Positions 1 to 7,697 of a stretch of DNA of 17,742 bases are shown here, in pieces (positions within the stretch are counted from its first letter, which is position 1; every line of letters begins with the position of its first letter). The notes beneath the pieces were generated by a model that worked only from the letters and a program-made list of their open reading frames with translations, was not told the DNA's origin and searched no databases. The position numbers and the translations under genes were made by a program. This DNA comes from an uncultured Ruminococcus sp. (GTDB taxonomy: Bacteria > Bacillota > Clostridia > Oscillospirales > Ruminococcaceae): positions 1 to 17,742 of the forward strand of contig UQDR01000031.1 in assembly GCA_900539835.1 (NCBI GenBank), in the 5' to 3' direction.

Positions 1-474
1 CACGAAGTTTATACAGATGGTTGCTGTAAGGTTACATATCCTTTAAGTTCAGGAGGAACAAAGACTGTCTATAGTAAGATTTCGTTGTTTAATCCAAAAC
101 ATACACACTCATATAATACTTATGTCTATTATGAAGCTGCTCATCCACATTATAAGTGCTATAAGTGTTCTTGTGGAGATGTACAAAGAAGAACAAGTGA
201 AACTACATATGTTTCTACTTGTAGTTCATGCACTGCAACTAATAAACATAAAGTCAACACAAGCTACGGCAAAAACTTCACAGCTTATCCAAAGGCAAAG
301 ATTACAGCATCAAACATTTTTAACGAAAAGCACAGTCAAATAAGTTCAACTGCTTGGATCGGTACATCTGATAAATGTACTATTCACGAAGTTTATACAG
401 ATGGTTGCTGTAAGGTTACATATCCTTTAAGTTCAGGAGGAACAAAGACTGTCTATAGTAAAATTTCGTTGTTT
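1..474 (+). repeat. 384-bp-spaced direct repeat (SH3-like module) in the surface protein gene
   Basis: Bases 1-88 recur at 385-472 with only one mismatch that I can see (G at 78 versus A at 462). The spacing is 384 bp, exactly 128 codons, so the copies stay in frame. The repeated stretch encodes the HEVYTDGCCKVTYP part of an SH3-like module. The flanking His/Cys-rich parts match only loosely, so this is a recent duplication or gene conversion over part of a module. The full extent to the left lies outside the window. Confidence 0.9.
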
Positions 475-3021
475 AAAACACATACACATAATTATACTGG
501 ACAAAGAGTTTATGAATCTGCACATCCTCATGCAATTTCACAGCGATGTGTTGACTATAATAGTTGTGGTGGATTCTATTGGACGGGTGAATATAAAACC
601 GTTTATGACTGTGTTAAATGTTGCGAAAATGCTTCATATAGTTTAACTTGTTCACAATCTTCTATAACTATGCGTGTTGGTGAAACTAAAAGTGTTGTGT
701 TTACTGAATCATCATCGGGATTTACAGTTTCAATGCCAGGGCAGTGTAGTGCATCAATGCTGTCCGCCTCATGGGGAAATTGGGTAGATGGTTGTAAAAA
801 AACAATGACATTTACAGCACTTAAAGCAGGAACAACAACTATAGAAGTTCAATTAATTGCATCGCTAACAGGAAAAGTAGTTAAAACATATTCTTTACCA
901 GTAACTATCAATCCCAATACATATACAATTAAATATGATGCAAATGGCGGAACAGGGGCACCGTCAAGTCAAACAAAAATCTATGGGCAAACATTGACAT
1001 TAAGTAATACAAAGCCAATAAGGAACGGATATACATTCTTAGGTTGGAGCACAAGCAGTACAGCGACTAGTGCAACATATTCGGCAGGCGGAAGCTATAC
1101 ATCTAATTCAGAAGCAACGTTATATGCTATCTGGAAAAAGAATCACATTCATTCATACACAAGCTCAGTAACAAAGCAACCAACCTGCACACAAACAGGA
1201 ATAAAAACCTATACTTGTTCGTGTGGTAATAGCTATACTGAAACGATTTCAGGAACTGGACATAAATTTGGTAACTGGTCAACAACAAAAGCCGCAACTT
1301 GTACCATAGACGGTACTAAAACAAGAAAATGCTCATCTTGCGGAAAGACCGAAACACAAGTTATCCCTAAAACAAGTCACAACTACACAACAAAGGTTGT
1401 AGCACCGACTTGTACATCACAAGGATATACTTTGCATACATGTTCAAAGTGTAGAACTTCATATAAAGATACTTATAAAAATGCGAAGGGTCACAGCTTT
1501 GGTGAATGGTCTACAACAAAGTCTTCAACTTGTACAACTGATGGCAAAAAGACAAGAAAATGCTCATCTTGCGGAAAGACCGAAACACAAGTTATCCCTA
1601 AAACAAGTCACAACTACACAACAAGGGTTGTAGCACCGACTTGCACAGCACAAGGATATACTTTGCATACTTGCTTAAAGTGTGGAACTTCATATAAAGA
1701 TACTTATAAAAATACGAAGGGTCACAGCTTTGGTGCATGGACGATAACGAGGTCTGCAACTAGTACAGCGGAGGGAACAAAGACAAGAAAATGCGCTGTT
1801 TGCAGTAAAACGGAAACTCAGACTATAGCTAAGACAGGTTATTATTCCGAAAAAAATTTAAAACAAATTATTGAAAAAAAATCTAATTTCAAAATTGCTG
1901 AATGGGCATATGAGGATTTTGACGGTGATGGAACAAAAGAAGCATTTGCTATTATAGGTGAAAAAAAGTATATAAGCGACAAAAATACGTATGTTTTTGT
2001 ATGGTTCATAAACCATAAGGGTGAAACAACACAACTGAAAAGAAAAGTTTATGGAAAAGAATTTAAATCATATTGTACTTATTACGGAAATGCACAAGTT
2101 TTTAAACAGGATAATAAACGTTTCTTCTCATTCACGAGCAGTATGTGTGCACCTTCAAATGGATTTATTTTTGGTGTAGTTAATGGAAATCCTAAAGAAT
2201 TTAAAGTCTCTGGTAAATATAAGGACTTTGAATTTGAAAATGGAAAACTTTTTGCAAATGAGATTGATGCAAATGAACAAGGATTAATTACTGTAAAAAA
2301 TGAACTTATTTATGACAATAAAACTAATGAACTTGTTTTAACTAAACCTGCACATATACACAAATATATAATCAAAACAGTTGTCAAACCAACCTACACT
2401 GCACAGGGTTACACGCTTCACAAGTGTTCAGTTTGCGGAGCAAGCTATAAGGATAATTATAAGGCAAAACTTGTGCTTGGTAAGGTTTCCAAACTAAAGG
2501 CTTCTTCAAACAAAACAAACTCGGTCAAACTTTCATGGAACAAGGTCAGTGGAGCAAGCGGATATTATGTATATCAACAAAAGAACGGCAAGTGGTCTAA
2601 GATTAAAACAACAAAATCTACAAGCTATACAGTGCCAAAATTAAAATCAGGAACTACATATAAGTTTGCAATTAAAGCATATAAAACTTCTAACAGCAGT
2701 GCAATAACAAGTGCCAGTTATTCAACTGTTACAACTTCTACAAAACCCGCAACGGTTAATTTCAAACTGACCGCAGGAAGCAAAAAAGCAACGGTTAAAT
2801 GGAACAAGGTCACAGGTGCGACAGGCTACAAGGTTTATTATAAGACAAGCAAAAAAGGTTCTTGGAAGTTGCTTAAAACTACAGGCAGTGGTACAACAAG
2901 TTATACAAAAACAGGATTGACAAAAGGCAAAACCTATTACTTTACAGTCAAAGCTGTTAGAACAACTGGAGGAAAGACATATAACGGTTCGTATACTGCT
3001 AATAGTGTTAAGGTGAAGTAA
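1..3021 (+). CDS. Large modular cysteine-rich surface/secreted protein with two fibronectin III domains (5' partial)
   Basis: The frame is open to the left edge, so the N-terminus and any signal peptide are missing; 1006 residues are visible and no start should be assigned inside the window. Approximate order in window residues: end of an SH3-like module (1-30); His/Cys-rich module with CxC and CxxC pairs (33-78); a second SH3-like module (110-158) and His/Cys-rich module (159-205); Ig-like/BIG-like domain (210-303); InlB B-repeat/Flg_new-type module with a YDANGGTG motif (309-379); alternating repeats of the type PTC..G...C..CG followed by GHxFGxWSTT..C.....KCSSCG (381-615); a domain with DFDGDGTKEA, possibly calcium-binding (614-783); one more Cys repeat (784-822); two fibronectin III domains (825-1006). 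No LPxTG or C-terminal membrane anchor is visible. The modules suggest binding or scaffolding at the cell exterior; no catalytic domain was recognised. Module names are from pattern recognition and are less certain than the reading frame. Confidence 0.85.
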   Translation, partial: HEVYTDGCCKVTYPLSSGGTKTVYSKISLFNPKHTHSYNTYVYYEAAHPHYKCYKCSCGDVQRRTSETTYVSTCSSCTATNKHKVNTSYGKNFTAYPKAKITASNIFNEKHSQISSTAWIGTSDKCTIHEVYTDGCCKVTYPLSSGGTKTVYSKISLFKTHTHNYTGQRVYESAHPHAISQRCVDYNSCGGFYWTGEYKTVYDCVKCCENASYSLTCSQSSITMRVGETKSVVFTESSSGFTVSMPGQCSASMLSASWGNWVDGCKKTMTFTALKAGTTTIEVQLIASLTGKVVKTYSLPVTINPNTYTIKYDANGGTGAPSSQTKIYGQTLTLSNTKPIRNGYTFLGWSTSSTATSATYSAGGSYTSNSEATLYAIWKKNHIHSYTSSVTKQPTCTQTGIKTYTCSCGNSYTETISGTGHKFGNWSTTKAATCTIDGTKTRKCSSCGKTETQVIPKTSHNYTTKVVAPTCTSQGYTLHTCSKCRTSYKDTYKNAKGHSFGEWSTTKSSTCTTDGKKTRKCSSCGKTETQVIPKTSHNYTTRVVAPTCTAQGYTLHTCLKCGTSYKDTYKNTKGHSFGAWTITRSATSTAEGTKTRKCAVCSKTETQTIAKTGYYSEKNLKQIIEKKSNFKIAEWAYEDFDGDGTKEAFAIIGEKKYISDKNTYVFVWFINHKGETTQLKRKVYGKEFKSYCTYYGNAQVFKQDNKRFFSFTSSMCAPSNGFIFGVVNGNPKEFKVSGKYKDFEFENGKLFANEIDANEQGLITVKNELIYDNKTNELVLTKPAHIHKYIIKTVVKPTYTAQGYTLHKCSVCGASYKDNYKAKLVLGKVSKLKASSNKTNSVKLSWNKVSGASGYYVYQQKNGKWSKIKTTKSTSYTVPKLKSGTTYKFAIKAYKTSNSSAITSASYSTVTTSTKPATVNFKLTAGSKKATVKWNKVTGATGYKVYYKTSKKGSWKLLKTTGSGTTSYTKTGLTKGKTYYFTVKAVRTTGGKTYNGSYTANSVKVK
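1258..1845 (+). repeat. Tandem 231-bp repeat, three units, encoding Cys-rich modules
   Basis: Unit starts are at 1258, 1489 and 1720, spaced exactly 231 bp (77 codons). Marker strings confirm the register: ACAAGAAAATG begins at 1321 and 1552, with a related copy at 1783. Units 1 and 2 are almost identical over the part running from about 1321 into the next unit. Unit 3 is incomplete and more diverged, and it has lost one of the cysteines (TST instead of TCT). Each unit encodes two CxxC knuckles of zinc-ribbon appearance separated by His-containing linkers. Confidence 0.9.
2473..3018 (+). repeat. Two tandem fibronectin type III domains (protein-level repeat)
   Basis: The two roughly 91-residue copies are encoded at about 2473-2745 and 2746-3018. 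Both show the core pattern VKLSWNKVSGASGYYVY / ATVKWNKVTGATGYKVYY, followed by SYT.....L..GTTY.F..KAY/V. They form the extreme C-terminus with no cell-wall sorting signal after them. The copies are diverged at DNA level, so this duplication is old compared with the 231-bp repeat. Confidence 0.85.
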
Positions 3022-3086
3022 ATCAGAACTTAATGGGCGAACTTTATTCGTCAATTAAAATTATAATAAAGATAGAAGATAATAAA

Positions 3087-3111
3087 AAATCCGCCCCATA
3101 AAGGCGGATTT
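3087..3111. terminator. Bidirectional Rho-independent terminator between the surface protein gene and ackA
   Basis: A perfect 9-bp stem (AAATCCGCC at 3087-3095 with GGCGGATTT at 3103-3111) closes a 7-nt loop. On the + strand it is followed by AATTTTTTA. On the - strand the mirrored side reads into ATTTTTTATT. It can therefore end transcripts of both convergent genes. The ackA stop codon is only 6 bp away. Confidence 0.85.
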
Positions 3112-3117
3112 AATTTT

Positions 3118-4317
3118 TTATTTATTGCTTATTAAATCAAGCGTATCTCTTGCAATAAGAAGCTCTTCATTTGTCGGAATAACCCAGACCTGAGTCTTTG
3201 AATCTTCGGTTGAGATTTTTGTTAGCTTGCCTCTTGCAACATTAGCCTCATCATCAATTTTTAATCCAAATAAATCTAAGTTTGAGCAGGCTCTTGCACG
3301 AATGTCAGGTGCGTTTTCACCAATACCACCGGTGAAAATAACTGCGTCAAGTCCGTTCATAGCTGCTGCATATGAGCCGATAAATTTCTTGATTTGATAA
3401 CAGAAAATTTCTCCAACAATCTTTGCCCTGTCATTACCTGCTTCAGCAGCCGCTGTAATATCTCTGTTGTCAGAGCCGATACCTGAAAGTCCGAGGAATC
3501 CTGACTCTTTGTTCATGTATTCTGTCATCTCATCAGGAGAGAATCCCTTTTTCTTTTCAACATAATCAATAGCAGAAGGGTCTACAGATCCACAGCGTGT
3601 TCCCATTACAAGTCCGTCAAGAGGTGTGAAGCCCATGGATGTGTCAATAGATTTGCCGCCCTGAATTGCAGTAATTGATGAACCGTTTCCAAGATGACAT
3701 GAAACAATCTTCAGATCCTTGATATCCTTGCCCATTACCTTTGCAAGCTCAGCAGAAACATATCTGTGGCTTGTCCCATGGAAACCATATTTTCTTACAT
3801 GAAGATCTTCATAACATTCATATGGAAGTCCATAAAGGAATGCTTTTCTCGGCATAGTTGAATGGAAAGCAGTATCAAATACAACAACCTGCGGAGTGCC
3901 TTCAGGAAGAACAGCCTTGCAAGCACGGAGTGCTAAAGCGTGCGGATGGTTATGTACCGGCGCAAGCTCAGCAAGAGCGTCAATCTTATCAATAACTTCA
4001 TCAGTTACAAAGCATGTTTCCTTAAATTCCTCGGCACCCTGAACAATACGGTGACCAACAGCGGAAACCTCTGCCATTGAGTCAATTACCTTCCCCTCGC
4101 CTGTTGTCAGAACCTCAACAAGCTTTTCAAATGCTTCAGTATGGGTAGGGAAGCTGCACTCAGCCTCAAAAGCTCGTCCATCACCTGTTTTATGAGAAAT
4201 GTGACCGTCAATTCCGATTCTGTCACAATTACCCTTTGCGATAACAGATTCGTCTGTCATATCAAGAAGCTGATATTTAAGTGAAGATGAACCTGCGTTA
4301 ACAACTAAAATTTTCAT
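3118..4317 (-). CDS. ackA: Acetate kinase
   Basis: Catalyses the reversible reaction acetate + ATP = acetyl phosphate + ADP in the cytosol, the ATP-yielding last step of acetate fermentation. The 399-residue product has the family's usual length. Visible signatures: N-terminal VVNAGSSSLKY (residues 5-15), GHRIVQG with Arg90, FDTAFH around Asp148, YGFHGTSH with His180, a GNGSSI phosphate loop, and TGGIGENA near the C-terminus. The ATG at 4317 is chosen because it starts the conserved MKILVVN and has an AGGAGA ribosome site just upstream; an in-frame extension to 4350 would run through that site. No pta partner gene is adjacent. The gene has its own promoter and appears monocistronic. Confidence 0.97.
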   Translation of the reverse strand: MKILVVNAGSSSLKYQLLDMTDESVIAKGNCDRIGIDGHISHKTGDGRAFEAECSFPTHTEAFEKLVEVLTTGEGKVIDSMAEVSAVGHRIVQGAEEFKETCFVTDEVIDKIDALAELAPVHNHPHALALRACKAVLPEGTPQVVVFDTAFHSTMPRKAFLYGLPYECYEDLHVRKYGFHGTSHRYVSAELAKVMGKDIKDLKIVSCHLGNGSSITAIQGGKSIDTSMGFTPLDGLVMGTRCGSVDPSAIDYVEKKKGFSPDEMTEYMNKESGFLGLSGIGSDNRDITAAAEAGNDRAKIVGEIFCYQIKKFIGSYAAAMNGLDAVIFTGGIGENAPDIRARACSNLDLFGLKIDDEANVARGKLTKISTEDSKTQVWVIPTNEELLIARDTLDLISNK

Positions 4318-4374
4318 TAAAAATGTCTCCTCTCGGTTATTTAATAACAAGGACAGAGTGTTGACTTTTGGTCC

Positions 4375-4402
4375 TTGATATAATATACTTTTATTATATC
4401 AA
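4375..4402. promoter_or_regulatory. Perfect 11-bp inverted repeat over the ackA -10/start region (candidate operator)
   Basis: TTGATATAATA (4375-4385), a 6-bp spacer and TATTATATCAA (4392-4402) are exact reverse complements. Relative to the predicted ackA start this covers roughly -16 to +12, a typical repressor position. A weaker arm pair CAAGGAC (4348-4354) / GTCCTTG (4371-4377) lies just inside the leader. The protein that would bind is unknown. AT-richness makes symmetry easier by chance, but an 11-bp perfect match at this place is notable. Confidence 0.5.
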
Positions 4403-4421
4403 TTTTTTATTTGAATTTCAA
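4393..4421 (-). promoter_or_regulatory. Sigma-A promoter of ackA
   Basis: On the - strand, TTGAAA (-35, 4416-4421) and TATAAT (-10, 4393-4398) are separated by exactly 17 bp. Transcription should start near 4386, giving a leader of about 70 nt before the ATG at 4317. The -10 box lies inside one arm of the inverted repeat at 4375-4402. The -35 overlaps TTGAAT on the + strand, so the outward promoters of ackA and tmcAL may share DNA. Confidence 0.8.
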
Positions 4422-4506
4422 GGGGATAGTATATAAATTTACATTTTGCACAATTAATCGCTTAGTGTTTTATATAGAATTAAGATAGGGAAGGAGAAAA
4501 AACAGA

Positions 4507-5688
4507 ATGTCAATGATAACAGCAGGAATCGTTGCTGAATATAATCCTTTTCATAATGGCCATAAGTATATGATTGAACAGGTGCGTGAAAAAGGAGCCA
4601 CTCATGTCGTTGCGGTAATGAGCGGTGCAATTGTTCAGCGTGGCGATATTGCAGTATTTGATAAACATTTTCGTGCACAGAAAGCTGTTGAAAACGGCGT
4701 AGATTTGGTTATTGAGCTTCCTTTTCCTTTTTCTTGTTCAAGCGGTGAGGTTTTTGCAAGTTCTTCGATAAGTATACTATCCGGTTTAGGTGACGGAGTG
4801 ATAAATCACTTGGCTTTCGGCTGTGAATGTGACAGCATGTCTTTGCTGAAAAAAGCAGCTGACGCTTCTATAGAATTGAAAAATAGTGAGCTTGTACGCA
4901 AAAAACTTGCAAAAGGGCTTAGCTATCCTGCTTCAGTATGTCAGGCGGCCTGCGAAGAATACGGCGATGATGTGGGAGATGTATTAAAAAGCCCTAATAA
5001 TACATTAGCCGTGGAATATATTAAAGCGGCGAAAGAAATAATGTCGAATGCAGAATTTATGCCTATAAAAAGGCAGTATGCTGAGCATGACAGCAGTCAG
5101 ACTTTTGAGGGAATAGCTTCAGCTTCATATATAAGAGAATTGATTTATGACAAAAATTGCGCAGAGTTGTTTTGTCCTTATTCTATTGAAAATGAGCCTC
5201 AGTTTTTCCTCGAAAATATGGAGCGTGAGATTTTATTTCAATTAAGCTGCGGTGAAAAAGCTGATTTTGAAAAGCTCTCAGACTGTTCCTCAAAATTGGC
5301 AGACAAAATAGTAAAAGTTATGGCCGAGTGTCCAGATAGTCTAAAAAAGTTTTTTGAATTATGTAAAAGCAAAGACCTGACCATGGCAAGACTTCGCAGA
5401 GTAATAATGCACTATATTTTAGGAGCACGAAAGTGTGATATCATATCACCGCCTTATGTGAGAATATTAGCTTTCAATAAGCGTGGAACTGAGATTTTAA
5501 ATAAATGCGGAGGGAAGCTGCCTATTGATACATCCTTAAAGGCATTGGAAAATTCATCAAAAGAAGCAAAGAAAATTATTCATCTTGAAAATAACGGCGT
5601 GCATTTCCAGCAGGCGTGTGCAAAAGGGAAATACAGTCCCGAAAATGAATACAAAAAATCTGTAAGAATCATAGATCGGAGGAATTGA
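4507..5688 (+). CDS. tmcAL: tRNA(Met) cytidine acetate ligase (TmcAL/YlbM family)
   Basis: In this family the enzyme activates acetate with ATP to acetyl-AMP and acetylates the wobble C34 of elongator tRNA-Met, giving ac4C and securing AUG/AUA discrimination. The 393-residue protein begins GIVAEYNPFHNGH, the nucleotidyltransferase motif with His16 and His19, followed by SGAIVQRGD (39-47). These are hallmarks of this family; the length is close to the Bacillus YlbM protein. The ATG at 4507 is preceded by AAGGAG (4491-4496). It is divergent from ackA, whose substrate or product is also acetate. A methyltransferase gene follows after two bases. Confidence 0.9.
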   Translation: MSMITAGIVAEYNPFHNGHKYMIEQVREKGATHVVAVMSGAIVQRGDIAVFDKHFRAQKAVENGVDLVIELPFPFSCSSGEVFASSSISILSGLGDGVINHLAFGCECDSMSLLKKAADASIELKNSELVRKKLAKGLSYPASVCQAACEEYGDDVGDVLKSPNNTLAVEYIKAAKEIMSNAEFMPIKRQYAEHDSSQTFEGIASASYIRELIYDKNCAELFCPYSIENEPQFFLENMEREILFQLSCGEKADFEKLSDCSSKLADKIVKVMAECPDSLKKFFELCKSKDLTMARLRRVIMHYILGARKCDIISPPYVRILAFNKRGTEILNKCGGKLPIDTSLKALENSSKEAKKIIHLENNGVHFQQACAKGKYSPENEYKKSVRIIDRRN

Positions 5689-5690
5689 AT

Positions 5691-6362
5691 ATGAGCATAA
5701 GCGAGCAGTTTAATCTTATTGCCAAGGAATATGATATTAACAGAAAAAGATTTATCCCTTGTTTTGATGATTTTTATATTGGAACAACAAATTTTTTTGC
5801 GGCTAATATCGCAACGCCCAAAAGAATTCTTGATTTAGGTTCAGGCACAGGTCTTTTATCAGCTTTTTGGTTACAGCACTTTCCGAAAGCTGAATATGTG
5901 CTTGTAGACATTGCTGACGAGATGCTTGAGGTGGCTAAAGAGCGATTTGACGGATTAAAAAATATATCATATCAGATTTGTGATTATGCAAAAGGACTTC
6001 CTGATTATGATTTTGATGTGATAATTTCCGCTTTGTCTGTTCATCATTTAGAGAATGAAAATAAAGCTGAATTGTTTGCAGGTATATGTAATAAACTTCC
6101 GCAGGGAGGATTGTTTATTAATTATGACCAGTTTTGTGCAGGATCAGAACAAATGAATGGGTGGTTTAACTCATATTGGGAAAATCATCTGATGAAAAGC
6201 GGACTTACCGATAAAGATATAGAATTATGGCATGAGCGAAGAAAACTTGACAGAGAGTGCTCGGCGGAAGAAGAGATTAATATGCTGAGAGAATGTGATT
6301 TCGGTGAAGTTAATTTGATCTATTCCAATCAGAAGTTTTCGGTTATTGCCGCTGTAAAGTAG
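5691..6362 (+). CDS. Class I SAM-dependent methyltransferase
   Basis: A 223-residue cytosolic protein with a Rossmann-type methyltransferase fold: motif I ILDLGSGTG (46-54), an acidic SAM-ribose residue in LVDIADEML (Asp73), and a motif IV region DFDVIISALSVHHL (107-120). The substrate cannot be told; the SVHHL pattern is usual in small-molecule methyltransferases. I chose the ATG at 5691 because GGAGGA (5678-5683) is 7 nt before it. The in-frame TTG at 5685, which would give 225 residues, is only one base after the ribosome site. The gene starts two bases after the tmcAL stop, so the two are cotranscribed and probably coupled. It ends in a strong terminator. Confidence 0.85.
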   Translation: MSISEQFNLIAKEYDINRKRFIPCFDDFYIGTTNFFAANIATPKRILDLGSGTGLLSAFWLQHFPKAEYVLVDIADEMLEVAKERFDGLKNISYQICDYAKGLPDYDFDVIISALSVHHLENENKAELFAGICNKLPQGGLFINYDQFCAGSEQMNGWFNSYWENHLMKSGLTDKDIELWHERRKLDRECSAEEEINMLRECDFGEVNLIYSNQKFSVIAAVK

Positions 6363-6373
6363 TTTTATTTAAC

Positions 6374-6406
6374 AAGCAGGAGTGAATTTTACGCTCCTGC
6401 TTTTTT
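6374..6406 (+). terminator. Rho-independent terminator of the tmcAL-methyltransferase operon
   Basis: The stem 6374-6384 / 6392-6402 has 11 pairs (one G-U) around AAGCAGGAG / CTCCTGCTT, with a 7-nt loop and a run of six T at 6401-6406. It lies 12 bp past the methyltransferase stop. Its right arm and T-run double as the last codons of the convergent dinB gene. The - strand side has no good T-run, so it seems to act mainly on the + strand. Confidence 0.88.
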
Positions 6407-7651
6407 GCCGTTAAGATAACCTATGGGATGGACTTCGTTGTGTAAGCGTGCGTCAAAGCTTTTAAAGCCGTCATCACCCATTACAACTGCTCGGTTTATA
6501 CATGAATATCCGTATTTATTTCTCAGCTTATCTATGGCATTATTCAGGCTTTCACGGCGCTTTATAATTGCAGGTGGGTTATAAAAATCAAGCTGAATAG
6601 GCGAATTTTTTTGGCAAAGGTTAAATGTGCCCACAGAAATTGACCTTATGGGAATACCCTCATTCCAATCATAAAGCTCCTTATAAAGTCCGAATGCTGT
6701 TCTTGCAATATTTCTTCCGTCGTCGCTGGGGATATTAATGGTACATTGTTTTGAATGGGTGCGGAATTTGCTGTCCTTTATGGAAATCGAAATGCCGCCG
6801 GCTTTCAGACCGATTTTTCTCAGTCTTGCGGCTACACTTTCTGCGAGAGCAAATGTTAAAATGCGTACATCTTCATCATTGTGAAGGTCACGATAAGCAG
6901 TAGTTCCGTTTGACACCGATTTGACAGGAGCGTTGCTTTCAGTAAAAAGGGGAATTTCGCTGTTTTCCATGCCGTTAGCATAGATATAAAGATATTCACC
7001 CCATTTTCCGAGCCAGCTTTGCAGTACTCCTAAAGGGGTATTTGCTAAATCGCCGATTGTGGAAATTCCATGGCTATAAAGCTTTTTAGATGTGGAACGA
7101 CCCACAAAAAGCAAATCTGAAACGGGAAGACACCAGACCTTTTCCTTGTAATTTTCACGGGTAATTACAGTGGTGGCGTCGGGCTTTTTCATGTCTGACC
7201 CCAGCTTTGCGAATATTTTATTAAAGCTTGCTCCCACTGAAACGGTAATTCCCAGTTCTTTTTTTACCGTTTCTCTTATTTCATCAGCGACTTCTTTTAT
7301 ATCCCGTCTGGTACAGGTTACATCAAGCCAGCATTCGTCAATTCCGAAGCTTTCGATTCTGTCGGTGTATCTTTCATAAATAAGATGTGCCGCTTTTGAA
7401 TAGGACAGATAGATATCATAATTCGGCTTTACTGTGATAAGTTCAGGGCACTTTTGTTTTGCCTGCCATATGACTTCTCCTGTTTTAACGCCGTAATCCT
7501 TGGCAATTTGATTTTTTGCCAATATAATTCCGTGACGTTCCTCAGTTTCACCTGCAACGGCAACCGGTTTTCCGTTAAACTCAGGGTGATAAAGGCATTC
7601 GATAGAGGCATAGCAATTGTTTATATCAACATGAAGAATTTTTCTATCCAT
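6389..7651 (-). CDS. dinB: Y-family translesion DNA polymerase (DinB/Pol IV-like)
   Basis: An error-prone polymerase that copies past damaged bases. The 420-residue product has the palm motif HVDINNCYASIE with Asp9 and a putative steric-gate Tyr14, the catalytic GIDECWLDVT (Asp105, Glu106), and SVGASFNKIFAKLGSDMKKP (139-157). A helix-hairpin-helix-like part (PVSDLLFVGRSTSKKL...GISTIGDLA), a little-finger domain, and QLDFY (353-357), a possible beta-clamp peptide, follow. The DxN form of the first motif resembles UmuC-type enzymes, so subfamily naming is approximate. The ATG at 7651 follows AAAGGA by 7 nt and begins the conserved MDRKILHVD; the upstream extension to 7732 runs back through the promoter. 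A promoter with two LexA-like boxes suggests SOS control. The last codons overlap the convergent terminator. Confidence 0.9.
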   Translation of the reverse strand: MDRKILHVDINNCYASIECLYHPEFNGKPVAVAGETEERHGIILAKNQIAKDYGVKTGEVIWQAKQKCPELITVKPNYDIYLSYSKAAHLIYERYTDRIESFGIDECWLDVTCTRRDIKEVADEIRETVKKELGITVSVGASFNKIFAKLGSDMKKPDATTVITRENYKEKVWCLPVSDLLFVGRSTSKKLYSHGISTIGDLANTPLGVLQSWLGKWGEYLYIYANGMENSEIPLFTESNAPVKSVSNGTTAYRDLHNDEDVRILTFALAESVAARLRKIGLKAGGISISIKDSKFRTHSKQCTINIPSDDGRNIARTAFGLYKELYDWNEGIPIRSISVGTFNLCQKNSPIQLDFYNPPAIIKRRESLNNAIDKLRNKYGYSCINRAVVMGDDGFKSFDARLHNEVHPIGYLNGKKAGA

Positions 7652-7697
7652 GGTAAATTCCTTTCCAAATAAATCGAACATATATTCCTCATGTATA

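Noticed and set aside
1258..1845. CRISPR-like array from regular repeats
   Set aside because: The 231-bp units are in-frame coding repeats without unique spacers.
2722..3054. 110-residue open frame on the - strand opposite the fibronectin III domains
   Set aside because: It mirrors the repeats of the + strand gene and encodes a Cys/Ser/Phe-rich product with no family resemblance.
4361..4384. TTGACT and TATAAT on the + strand upstream of tmcAL
   Set aside because: The spacer is only 12 bp, too short for sigma-A. The TATAAT is explained by the mirror arm of the ackA palindrome.
4439..4480. Possible tmcAL promoter (TTGCAC at 4446-4451 with an AT-rich -10 near 4470-4476)
   Set aside because: Spacing would be 18-19 bp with a poor -10; alternatives such as TTGAAT at 4411 with TATAAA at 4432 are equally weak. 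A promoter must exist here, but I cannot place it.
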